DNA of 64,000 nt from Sarcodiotheca gaudichaudii (Eukaryota > Rhodophyta > Florideophyceae > Gigartinales > Solieriaceae), in assembly GCA_032355985.1 (NCBI GenBank), contig JAUKVZ010000008.1:1-64000 (forward strand), given 5' to 3'. Below the pieces are notes generated by a model. The model did no database searches and had not been told where the DNA came from. It worked only from the letters and a program-made list of their open reading frames with translations. This document shows positions 42,915 to 51,228 of the stretch, in pieces. Position numbers and translations under genes: made by a program. Numbering within the stretch: the first letter of the stretch is position 1; each line of letters opens with the position of its first letter.

Positions 42915-44147
42915 TTATTCCTCGGCGGGCAGGATGCTTCGCCACGTCGCGTCGATCATCTCTGCGAGCATGGATTCATCGGGCTCTTCGGCCTGGATGG
43001 TGACTTCGACGACGATGTTGTCGCGGGCGCACTGCGCGACGACGAACTGCGCCGTGGGGCCATCCTTGACTTCGGTGGAGTACCTGTAGAGCGCCGATGC
43101 GTCACAGCCTGCGCCCTCGTATCGCCCGCGCGTGATGTCGCTGACGGTCATGAGCGGTGCTTGGCGGAGGCTGTCATTGTCCTTATCGAGTCGCGCGTGG
43201 GTGGCTTCAATCAGCACGGGCGCGAGCTGGGCGCTGTCCAGCTCGTAGACGCCGATGTTGATGCGGGTGAGCTCCGCCTCGGACTGGGCGAGCAGGAACT
43301 TGAGTTGCCGCAAGCCGGCGAGCACGAGCTCCTGTGCTTTGGGATCGGCGCGATTGAAGCTGGAGCGAAGGCGCTGGCCGGGGACGGTGACCTCCTGAAA
43401 CTCCCAGCCGAAATCCGTCAGGCGCGCGCGAGGCTCGGTGAATGGCTCCTCGAGCGAGAACGCTGCTTTGTGGGCATCTTCGGCGCGGACGAGTTCGCTG
43501 ATTCGTTCATCAGTGAGGCCGCCGGATTCGAGTGTGCTCCACAGCCCGGCGTCGCCCTGCAGGCGATAGATGCGTTCCAGCGCTCGGTAGGGCATGACGG
43601 GGATCGGCCGGCCTCGCTCTTCGGTGAGAACGCGTGCGCAGTACCAGTCCGCCGCGGTGAGGCCGTAGCGCCGGGCGATGCGCCCGCGCGTGAGTGCGGC
43701 ATGGCAGTGCAGGAGCGTTTCATCGATGGCGTCCGCATCTTCGATCGTCTCCTGCGCGACGGCTCGGGCGAAGGCGTCGACGAGGAGAAGCTGAGCGATA
43801 AACTGATGCACATCGCTGGGCGCCTGCATGGTCGAGAGGCGCGCTTCCAATGCCGCCGGCCGGGCGCGAAGCGTGTTGGATGCAAGATCGATCTCGATGG
43901 CGTCGCCTTCGGCGTCATCTTCGATCAGCTCGATGGTGAGCTCATCTTCGAGCGTGCGGCCGGTGTAGACCTCGATCAGATTCGTCGCGGTGGCGAGCGT
44001 CCGCTCCAGCTCCGGCAATGTCATGCCTGTCGGCGGAGGGGCGCTTTCTTCCTCTTCCTGCGCGAGCGCGGGAGGCGCGCTGAGAAGGATGCCAAGCACG
44101 AGGGCGCACAGCGCCGGAAACGAGCACGGATAGATGCGATCAATCAT
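42915..44147 (-). CDS. Secreted protein of unknown function inside the kynurenine cluster
   Basis: 410 residues with a signal peptide (CALVLGILLSAPPALAQ). A Glu/Pro-rich linker is followed by a mixed alpha/beta body with repeated Glu/Asp-rich strands such as EDELTIELIEDDAEG, the helix HQFIAQLLLVDAFARAV, and a C-terminal half with YELDSAQLAPVLIEA and FVVAQCARDNIVVEVTIQAE. No catalytic motif is recognised. It lies 11 bases below the ACMSD gene and 43 above kynU, so it is clearly part of the operon. Exported proteins are not expected in a cytoplasmic tryptophan pathway, so a substrate-uptake or sensing role, or none at all, are both possible. Confidence 0.6.
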   Translation of the reverse strand: MIDRIYPCSFPALCALVLGILLSAPPALAQEEEESAPPPTGMTLPELERTLATATNLIEVYTGRTLEDELTIELIEDDAEGDAIEIDLASNTLRARPAALEARLSTMQAPSDVHQFIAQLLLVDAFARAVAQETIEDADAIDETLLHCHAALTRGRIARRYGLTAADWYCARVLTEERGRPIPVMPYRALERIYRLQGDAGLWSTLESGGLTDERISELVRAEDAHKAAFSLEEPFTEPRARLTDFGWEFQEVTVPGQRLRSSFNRADPKAQELVLAGLRQLKFLLAQSEAELTRINIGVYELDSAQLAPVLIEATHARLDKDNDSLRQAPLMTVSDITRGRYEGAGCDASALYRYSTEVKDGPTAQFVVAQCARDNIVVEVTIQAEEPDESMLAEMIDATWRSILPAEE

Positions 44148-44158
44148 GGTTTCAGACT

Positions 44159-45220
44159 TTACCGGCTGCGGCTTGCTTCGACGGCGCCGGTGAAGCGATC
44201 GGCCGGCAGGCCGAGAAATTCGAGGGCGGCGCCGGAGAGAAGATGGCGTTTGCGCTCGTCCGTGAACTCATCCATCGAATCGATGAGCGAGGCGGGCGTC
44301 AGCTCGCCCAACGGGAATGGATAGTCCGTGCCCAGCGCCACACGCCGGTCGCCGAAGAGATTGACGATGGTTCGCAGTGCGGCTGGATCGTGGACGAGGG
44401 AATCGACCCACAACTTCGCCGGCTCGCCATTGGCTTTGGCGAGGTACTCGCGCGGGTTGACGTTGTTATCGACGGCGACGAGATCGGGCCTGACGTTGAA
44501 GCCATGCTCGATGCGTCCGATCGTGCCGGGGAAGGATCCGCCGCCGTGGGCGAAGCAGATGCGCAGGTTGGGGAGTCGCTCGAGGACGCCTCCGAAGATG
44601 ACGCAGCACATGGCGCGGGCGGTTTCAGCGGGCATGCCGACGAGCCAGGGCAGCCAGTACTTCGGCATTTCTTCCTTGCCCATCATGTCCCAGGGATGGA
44701 TGAAGACTGCAGCGCCGAGATCGGCCGCGGCTTCGAAGACGGCGAAGACTTCCGGCGCATCGAGATTCCAGCCGTTGATGTGGCTGCCGATTTCAACGCC
44801 GGCAAGACCGAGCTCCTTCACGCAGCGTTCGAGTTCACCGATGGCCAGATCGGGCGCCTGCATAGGAAGCGTGCCCAGGCCGATGAATCGATCGGGAAAG
44901 ACCTGCGCGATGGAGGCGATGTGATCATTGAGCAGGCGCGAAAGCGTGAGCGTGTCATCCGGTTTGGCCCAGTAGCCGAACATGACGGGCACGGTGGAGA
45001 GCACCTGCACGTGGATGCCGTCGCGATCGCAGTCGTCCAGGCGCGCTTTGGGATCCCAGCAGTTGTGCTGGACTTCGCGAAAGAACTTGCCGTCGCACAT
45101 CATCTTTGCGCAGCACGGCTTGTGATGCTCGAGATTGATCCATCCGCCGTAGCCGAACTTCTCGCGCAGGTTTGGCCAGTCCTCGGGAAGGATGTGCGTA
45201 TGGACGTCGATTTTCAGCAT
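44159..45220 (-). CDS. nbaD: 2-amino-3-carboxymuconate-6-semialdehyde decarboxylase
   Basis: 353 residues. The amidohydrolase-type zinc site shows [12 protein letters not shown], then [31 protein letters not shown] and [11 protein letters not shown]. This combination, with the length, matches ACMSD. The enzyme decarboxylates the ring-opened product of 3-hydroxyanthranilate and so steers carbon away from quinolinate and NAD towards 2-aminomuconate and energy metabolism. It is followed by the unknown secreted protein and preceded by the dioxygenase gene (7 bases), its direct substrate supplier. Confidence 0.93.
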   Translation of the reverse strand: MLKIDVHTHILPEDWPNLREKFGYGGWINLEHHKPCCAKMMCDGKFFREVQHNCWDPKARLDDCDRDGIHVQVLSTVPVMFGYWAKPDDTLTLSRLLNDHIASIAQVFPDRFIGLGTLPMQAPDLAIGELERCVKELGLAGVEIGSHINGWNLDAPEVFAVFEAAADLGAAVFIHPWDMMGKEEMPKYWLPWLVGMPAETARAMCCVIFGGVLERLPNLRICFAHGGGSFPGTIGRIEHGFNVRPDLVAVDNNVNPREYLAKANGEPAKLWVDSLVHDPAALRTIVNLFGDRRVALGTDYPFPLGELTPASLIDSMDEFTDERKRHLLSGAALEFLGLPADRFTGAVEASRSR

Positions 45221-45227
45221 GGCGTCA

Positions 45228-45779
45228 TCAATTGGTGGCGCTGGAAAGGGAGAACTCGCTGGCTCGCTCGACGACTGTGCCGCAGTTCTTGCAGGTGCGT
45301 CGTTCGACGGGGCCTTCCCAGAAGTCCTTCATGATGACGGCGAGATCTTCATCGATCTTCTTGAGCTTCCACTTCGCTTCGTAGACGAGCTCGTCACAGT
45401 TCTCGCAGTACCAGCGCAGGCCGTCCTCTTCCTCGCCGCGCGGGAACTCGACGATGAGTCCGACGGTGTCCGCCGGGCGCTGCGGGCGATGGGGCACCCA
45501 CTTGGGCAGGAGGTACATCTCACCTTCGCGGATGACGACATCCTTCGGCGGGCTGCCGTCGAGCGGACGGATGCGCACGGCGATGTCGCCCTTGAGTTGA
45601 TAGAAGAGCTCTTCGGTGGCGTTGACGTGGTAGTCGTTGCGCGTGTTGGGGCCGCCGGAGACGAAGACGATGACATCCTCGGCCTCGGTGCAGAGCTGCT
45701 TGTTTGAAACAGGCGGCTTGAGATGCTCCTTGTTGTCTTCGATCCACTTGTGAAGGTTGAAGGGTGTGTTGGGCTGCAT
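45228..45779 (-). CDS. nbaC: 3-hydroxyanthranilate 3,4-dioxygenase
   Basis: 183 residues from [20 protein letters not shown], with AGGAGG at good spacing. The frame continues 25 codons upstream without support. The cupin iron site is [20 protein letters not shown] (His and Glu ligands) and, later, [20 protein letters not shown] (His). The bacterial type carries a C-terminal rubredoxin-like iron site, seen here as CENC and CKNC. It opens 3-hydroxyanthranilate with oxygen to 2-amino-3-carboxymuconate semialdehyde. It is the first gene of the cluster, and the promoter should lie in the 131 bases above it. Confidence 0.96.
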   Translation of the reverse strand: MQPNTPFNLHKWIEDNKEHLKPPVSNKQLCTEAEDVIVFVSGGPNTRNDYHVNATEELFYQLKGDIAVRIRPLDGSPPKDVVIREGEMYLLPKWVPHRPQRPADTVGLIVEFPRGEEEDGLRWYCENCDELVYEAKWKLKKIDEDLAVIMKDFWEGPVERRTCKNCGTVVERASEFSLSSATN

Positions 45780-45884
45780 CGGTCGGCCTCCTGTCTTGCG
45801 CGGGCGAGCGTGGCCACGCGCGGGGTGCGCCATTGCGGAGTCGTACGCCCGCAATTACACACCTGTCGGCCGCTTGCCGCAAGG

Positions 45885-45899
45885 CTTGATCTCATCAAG
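45885..45899. promoter_or_regulatory. Dyad in the promoter region of the kynurenine cluster
   Basis: CTTGAT-ctc-ATCAAG is a perfect palindrome of 6-base arms between the start of the dioxygenase gene and the end of the CBS gene. No T-run follows on either strand, so it is more likely an operator than a terminator. Which regulator binds it is unknown, and no regulator gene lies in the cluster. Confidence 0.35.
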
Positions 45900-45910
45900 A
45901 TTTGGGGGTT

Positions 45911-46378
45911 TCAGGCGGCTTCGCCGAGTCCGGGCCGCTTCATGGGCGCCGGGGCGCCCGCTTCGATGGTCTGGAGGGACCAGGCGAGCAGATCACGCCA
46001 GGTGACGAGGCCCCGAAGATCGCCCGCAAGCGCGCTGATGACGGGCAGGCAGCCGACACCCTTGCGAAGCATGAGGCGGGCGGCGTCATCGATGCGGCAT
46101 TCCTCATCGACGCAGACCGGCGCGCGGGACATGACCTGATGGATTCTGCGGCGAAGCGTGCGATCGTCCTGCGTTCGCGCTGAGATTCCCTTGCCGATGA
46201 AGGGGCTGAGCTCGCGCATCACGTCTCGATCGCTGACCACGCCGACGACTCTTTTGCCGTCGAGCACGACCAGATGATGAAAGCCGCGTTCGGCCAGCAG
46301 GGTGCGCGCATCGCGCAGAGTCGCGTCCATGCCGATGGTCACGACGGGCCGGCTCATGATGGTGTCGATGCGGCTCAC
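45911..46378 (-). CDS. Two-CBS-domain protein
   Basis: 155 residues from a GTG start with GGAG upstream. The two CBS domains are each plain: IMSRPVVTIGMDATLRDART, HHLVVLDGKRVVGVVSDRD for the first, and VMSRAPVCVDEECRIDDAAR, GCLPVISALAGDLRGLVTWR for the second. Paired CBS domains bind adenosyl nucleotides (AMP, ATP or SAM) and act as energy sensors, usually on another protein. No partner is fused or adjacent. It is transcribed towards the kynurenine cluster and may share its promoter region. Confidence 0.93.
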   Translation of the reverse strand: MSRIDTIMSRPVVTIGMDATLRDARTLLAERGFHHLVVLDGKRVVGVVSDRDVMRELSPFIGKGISARTQDDRTLRRRIHQVMSRAPVCVDEECRIDDAARLMLRKGVGCLPVISALAGDLRGLVTWRDLLAWSLQTIEAGAPAPMKRPGLGEAA

Positions 46379-46478
46379 GATGGCTCCAGTGCGATCGCTC
46401 CCCGAGAGGAGCTACTGGAGATATCGGCAAATCAGCATGGGGCGTGAAGATCGGGGGGCGATATCGGCCTGGGACGTA

Positions 46479-47972
46479 TCAGGGGCAGGGGCCCCAGTTG
46501 CCGATCAGGAGGGCCAGATCGCCTGAGCCGACGGCTCCGCTGCCATCAAGGTCGAGAGGGAGGGCGGTCGAGCCCCACTGGCCGATGATGGCGGCCAGAT
46601 CGTCGGAGCCCACCTGGCCGTCGCCATTGAGATCGCCAAGGCAGGGTGTGGTGTCGAAGTAGAGGATGGCTTCTTCGTCGAGCGCGCCGGCGCTGTCGCG
46701 CACTTTGACGACGACGAAGATGCGGCCGTCGTCGGTGAGGACGGCGCTGTCGAGATCGAAGTCGGCGACGAAGAGATCGTCATTGGCCATGCCATCGCCA
46801 TCGAGATCGATGCCGTCGCCTTCGCGAAGCAGTTCGGTGGTTCCATTGATGGCGAGGACGGCGTTGGCATCGTCATCGGCTGCGTCGGTGTAGCCGCCGA
46901 TGAGAAAGTCGCCCAGCGCGTTGCCTGTATTGATAAAGAATCCTGCGGTGTTTGGGACGCTGTCGTCCCAGTTCTCGCTTGCGCCGGTGATGAAGGGGTC
47001 GCCGGTGGCGGCGACGACGACGCGATTTTTCGTGACCCAGTCCTGTCCGCCGCTGTTGCCGCCCCGCACATACCAGTCGCCGTTGGCGACCATCTGTCCT
47101 TCGCGGATGCCGTTGAATCCCGAGGCGACCGGGTTGGGCAGGGGCTGCACGAGTGATCCTTCGGCGATTCGCGCGACATCGTCGATGACCACGATGCCAT
47201 CGGTGTTGGAGTCGCCCTCGAGATCGCCGACGGCCATGTAGCTGCTGCCGTCGGCGTTGTGGTAGTAACCCTGGAACTCGAAGGCGTCCCACGGCTCCAT
47301 GGCGCCGAGGACCTGACCGAATGGAATGGTGATGCCTTCGCGCGCGACGAGCGTCATGCCGGAATCGGTGAGAAGAAGTGTGTCCTCATCAGAGGGCAGG
47401 CCGAGGGCGTTGATGTTGCGATATGCGACGTGACCGCTGGCGAGGATGTGGGTGTCATCGAGGATGACGCCGTACGTCGCGCCGGGGACGGCCGCGATGG
47501 CGTCGCCTTCGCGCGCGATGATTTCATAGACGCCTGATGTAAGGCGCAGGACGTATTCGTCTGTTTCGTTGGGGCCGTCGTTGGTGTTGGAGCTGAAGGC
47601 GAGCTGGCCGGCGTTGTTGTAGCCCATCTGCTGATCGATGGTGCTGATGACTTCGCCGGGCGCCCATGGCGCGGGATCGTGCTGGCCGAGCAGTGCCTGT
47701 GTGTTGACGCCAATGCCCGTAAGAAGCAGGGAGCCGGAGTCGAAGAACTCGGTGTTGGATCGCATGGCCCAGAACCGGCCATTGGGGCTGATGGCGGGTC
47801 GCCAGAAGTTGCGGAAGACTTCGCCGGGTCTGCCTGGAACTGCGTGGGATGGATCGCCTTCGATTGTGGAATGAATGACGACGGGCGGCAGGGCGGGGCC
47901 GGCGATTGCGGCCGCGGCTGTAAGAAAGCCCGCAACTCCGGACACGGCCCACCAGGTCGATGCGCTTCTCAT
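46479..47972 (-). CDS. Secreted beta-rich protein with dockerin doublet
   Basis: 497 residues with a signal peptide (WWAVSGVAGFLTAAAAIAG) and GGAGG before the ATG. The body is a beta-propeller-like repeat family seen in planctomycetes: SPNGRFWAMRSNTEF, NNAGQLAFSSNTNDG, IIAREGDAIAAVPGA, LVAREGITIPFGQ and LLREGDGIDLDGDG, each unit holding an IAREG or LVAREG word. It ends in two dockerin-like repeats, LNGDGQVGSDDLAAIIGQWG and LDGSGAVGSGDLALLIGNWG, then PCP. It is probably displayed or released outside the cell; the ligand is unknown. It lies downstream of the RND pump but reads as its own unit. Confidence 0.8.
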   Translation of the reverse strand: MRSASTWWAVSGVAGFLTAAAAIAGPALPPVVIHSTIEGDPSHAVPGRPGEVFRNFWRPAISPNGRFWAMRSNTEFFDSGSLLLTGIGVNTQALLGQHDPAPWAPGEVISTIDQQMGYNNAGQLAFSSNTNDGPNETDEYVLRLTSGVYEIIAREGDAIAAVPGATYGVILDDTHILASGHVAYRNINALGLPSDEDTLLLTDSGMTLVAREGITIPFGQVLGAMEPWDAFEFQGYYHNADGSSYMAVGDLEGDSNTDGIVVIDDVARIAEGSLVQPLPNPVASGFNGIREGQMVANGDWYVRGGNSGGQDWVTKNRVVVAATGDPFITGASENWDDSVPNTAGFFINTGNALGDFLIGGYTDAADDDANAVLAINGTTELLREGDGIDLDGDGMANDDLFVADFDLDSAVLTDDGRIFVVVKVRDSAGALDEEAILYFDTTPCLGDLNGDGQVGSDDLAAIIGQWGSTALPLDLDGSGAVGSGDLALLIGNWGPCP

Positions 47973-48084
47973 CGTGACGTTCCTCCAGAAACCGGGCGAT
48001 CCGCCCGCGCATCCAATATATGGGGGCCAGGCGCAAGCTCAATGGTTTCTCTGAAGAAGCGGGCGTTGCGTCAGTGGATGCGCA

Positions 48085-51000
48085 TCAGCCCTGCGCTTTT
48101 CCTCGCGATACGACGCCTCTGATCACGACATAGAAGACGGGTGTCAGGAAGAGGCCGAAGAAAGTCACACCGAGCATGCCGCTGAAGACGGCCGTGCCCA
48201 GCGCCTGGCGCATTTCGGACGCGGGGCCTGAGGCGATCAAGAGCGGCACGACACCCAGGATGAACGCGAACGCCGTCATCAGGATCGGTCGCAGTCGCAG
48301 ACGGCAGGCTTCGACGACGGCGCTGAACCTGTCCTTGCCGCCATCTTCCTGAACCTTGGCGAACTCAACAATGAGGATCGCGTTCTTCGTGGCCAGCGCG
48401 ACGAGCACGACGAAACCAATCTGCGTGAGCACGTTGTTATCCATGCCGCGAAGCCAGACGCCGGTGATGGCGCAGAGCAGACTCATGGGCACGATGAGGA
48501 TGATCGCCAGCGGCAGCGACCAGCTTTCATACTGCGCCGCGAGCAGCAGGAACACGAAGAGCACGGCGAGCGGGAAGATGTAGACCCCGGTGTTGCCGGC
48601 GAGTTGTTCCTGATAGGCGAGATCCGTCCACTCATACGACATGCCGCGCGGCAGCGTGCGGGCTGCGATCTGCTCCATGATCTCGATGGCTTCGCCGGAG
48701 CTGACGCCGGAGGCGCCACGTCCATTGACGCTTGCGGCGGGATGCAGGTTGTATCGCATGACGCGGCTTGGCGCGGTGATATTCCGAAGCGTGACGACGG
48801 AGCCGAGCGGCACCATGCCGCCCGATTCATTTCGCGTGCGCAGATTCAGCACATCTTCCGGCGAGATTCGAAACTCGGGTCCGGCCTGGGCCGTGACGCG
48901 ATAGGTTCTGCCGAGCAGATTGAAATCATTGACATACGCCGATCCGAGATACACGCCGAGCGCTTCGAAGACATTCTCGACGGGCACATCAAGCATCTGC
49001 GCTTTCGTTCGATCGATGTCAGCAAAGAGCTGCGGCGTATCGGCGCGGAATGTTGAGAAGATGCCTGCAAGATCGCTGTCGGCGCGCGCCGCTCTGACGA
49101 CATCATCCGTCGCCGCCTGCAGCATCTCGTAGCCGCGGCCGCCGCGATCCTGCACCTGCATGCGAAATCCGCTGCCCGTGCCGATGCCTCGAATCGCCGG
49201 CGGGTTGAGCACGAAGACGCCTGCGTCGCGCACGGCGCCGAGTCGCTTCTGCAGCTCCGCCTGAATAGCAAATGCGCTGAGGCCATCCTTGACGCGCTCG
49301 TCAAAGGGCTTGAGCGGCGTGAAGACGGCGGCGGCGTTGGGCGCATTGGTGCGCGTGGCGCCGGAAAAGCCGGCGAATCCAACGGCGCCGTGAATCCCAG
49401 GTGTGTCCATCGCGATCTTCGAAATCTGCTGGACGACACGATCCGTGCGCTCCAGCGCGGCGCCTTCGGGCAACTGGGCGGCCACGATCAGGTAGCCCTG
49501 ATCCTGCTCAGGAATGAATCCGCCGGGAACCGCGTTGAACATGGCGCCGGTGAGGCCGAGCAAGCCGACGTAGACGACGAGTGAGATGACGGTCAGGCGC
49601 ACGATCCTTCGGACGGCGACTGCGTATGCGGCCGCGGAACGATCGAAAGCTCGATTGAAGATCCAGAAGAACCACCCCGTCAGCGCCGACCATATTCGAT
49701 GGGCGATTCCTTTCCTTTGCGCGCCATCGCGCAGGAGAATCGCGCACAGCGCCGGGCTGAGCGTGAGTGAGTTGATCATGGAGATCATCGTGGCGCCGGC
49801 GATCGTCAGCGCGAACTGCTTGTAGAAGGCGCCGGTGATGCCGCTGATGAAGGCTGTCGGGACGAAGACGGCGACGAGCACAAGCGACATGGCGACGATG
49901 GGTCCGGCCACTTCGTTCATCGCCTGTCGGGTCGCTTCTTTGGGGGCCAGTCCCTCTTCGATGTTGCGCTGCACGTTCTCGACAACGACGATCGCATCAT
50001 CCACAACAATGCCGATGGAAAGCACCAGCCCGAAGAGCGAGAGATTGTTCAGTGAGAATCCCAGCGGGCTCATGATCGCGAATGTGCCGATGAGCGAGAC
50101 GGGGATCGCGGCCAGCGGAATGATCGCGGCGCGCCAGCTCTGCAGAAAGACGACGATCACCAGCACAACGAGCACAACGGCCTCAAAGAGCGTGTGAATC
50201 ACCGCTTCGATGGACTGCTCGATGAACTCGGTCGGGTTGTAGATGACCCGATGTTCGAGACCCTCGGGGAAGTCTCTGGCGAGCTCTTCCAGCGTTTCGA
50301 TGATGGTCTCGGTCGTCGCAAGCGCATTGGCGCCGGGGCGCTGGAACATGACCATTGCAACGGCCGGGTTGCCGTTGAGATAGCTGTTCGTTGTGTATTC
50401 CCGCGCGCCGAGTTCGACTTCTCCGACATCACGAAGTCGAAGCAGCCTGCCCTGGTCTCCGGACTTGAGAATGACATCGCCGAACTGCTCGGGTTCGCTG
50501 AAGCGACCCTGCGCGTTGATGGTGACCTGAAACGCCTGTCCCTTTGGAACGGGCGGCTGGCCGAGGGCGCCGGCGACGACCTGAATGTTCTGTTCCTGCA
50601 GCGCGGTGATCACATCGCCGGCGGTCATGTTGAAGGCGGCGAGGCGATCGGGATCAAGCCACACGCGCATGCTGTATTCGCGCGCTCCGAAGAACTGCAC
50701 CTGTCCGACGCCTTCGATGCGGGACATCACATCCCGGATCTGCAGGAACGCGTAGTTGCTGATGTACAGCTGATCGCGGGAGTTATCCGGCGACACCAGA
50801 TGAACCACGACGAGCAGATCGGGGGAGCTCTTGGTGGTCGTCACGCCGAGGCGGCGCACTTCCTCCGGCAGCCTGGGCTCGGCGATCGCCACGCGATTCT
50901 GCACGAGCACCTGCGCGATGTCGAGATCCGTGCCGGTCTTGAATGCGATCGTCAACTCCATCGTGCCGTCGCCGGTGGACTGCGAGGTCATGTAGAGCAT

Positions 51001-51228
51001 GCCCTCGACGCCGTTGACTTCCTGTTCGATCGGCGTGGCGACGGTGTCTGCGATGGTGGTGGCGTCTGCGCCGGGATATGTCGCCCTGACAACGATCGTG
51101 GGCGGCGCGACATCCGGGAACTGCGCCGAGGGCAGACCCAGGTAGCTCAGGGCGCCCAGAAGCATCACGACAATCGAGATCACAACCGCAAAACGCGGCC
51201 GATCGATGAAGAAATGCGGGAAGTTCAT
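48085..51228 (-). CDS. RND multidrug efflux pump, inner-membrane transporter (HAE1/AcrB family)
   Basis: 1047 residues from MNFPHFFIDRPRFAVVISIV, the standard HAE1 start and length. Family marks are NGVEGMLYMTSQSTGDG, EDQGYLIVAAQLPEGA-type porter words, and GIVVDDAIVVVENVQRNIEE in TM4, which carries the Asp-Asp of the proton relay. GFVVLVALATKNAILIVEFAK lies in the second half. The gene overlaps the adaptor stop by 3 bases (ATGA), so both are translated together. It exports drugs or other hydrophobic compounds by proton exchange. The outer-membrane channel gene is not adjacent. Confidence 0.96.
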   Translation of the reverse strand: MNFPHFFIDRPRFAVVISIVVMLLGALSYLGLPSAQFPDVAPPTIVVRATYPGADATTIADTVATPIEQEVNGVEGMLYMTSQSTGDGTMELTIAFKTGTDLDIAQVLVQNRVAIAEPRLPEEVRRLGVTTTKSSPDLLVVVHLVSPDNSRDQLYISNYAFLQIRDVMSRIEGVGQVQFFGAREYSMRVWLDPDRLAAFNMTAGDVITALQEQNIQVVAGALGQPPVPKGQAFQVTINAQGRFSEPEQFGDVILKSGDQGRLLRLRDVGEVELGAREYTTNSYLNGNPAVAMVMFQRPGANALATTETIIETLEELARDFPEGLEHRVIYNPTEFIEQSIEAVIHTLFEAVVLVVLVIVVFLQSWRAAIIPLAAIPVSLIGTFAIMSPLGFSLNNLSLFGLVLSIGIVVDDAIVVVENVQRNIEEGLAPKEATRQAMNEVAGPIVAMSLVLVAVFVPTAFISGITGAFYKQFALTIAGATMISMINSLTLSPALCAILLRDGAQRKGIAHRIWSALTGWFFWIFNRAFDRSAAAYAVAVRRIVRLTVISLVVYVGLLGLTGAMFNAVPGGFIPEQDQGYLIVAAQLPEGAALERTDRVVQQISKIAMDTPGIHGAVGFAGFSGATRTNAPNAAAVFTPLKPFDERVKDGLSAFAIQAELQKRLGAVRDAGVFVLNPPAIRGIGTGSGFRMQVQDRGGRGYEMLQAATDDVVRAARADSDLAGIFSTFRADTPQLFADIDRTKAQMLDVPVENVFEALGVYLGSAYVNDFNLLGRTYRVTAQAGPEFRISPEDVLNLRTRNESGGMVPLGSVVTLRNITAPSRVMRYNLHPAASVNGRGASGVSSGEAIEIMEQIAARTLPRGMSYEWTDLAYQEQLAGNTGVYIFPLAVLFVFLLLAAQYESWSLPLAIILIVPMSLLCAITGVWLRGMDNNVLTQIGFVVLVALATKNAILIVEFAKVQEDGGKDRFSAVVEACRLRLRPILMTAFAFILGVVPLLIASGPASEMRQALGTAVFSGMLGVTFFGLFLTPVFYVVIRGVVSRGKAQG

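Noticed and set aside
43161-45334. Two long plus-strand frames opposite the kynurenine cluster
   Set aside because: They mirror real minus-strand genes and have no start signals or family motifs.
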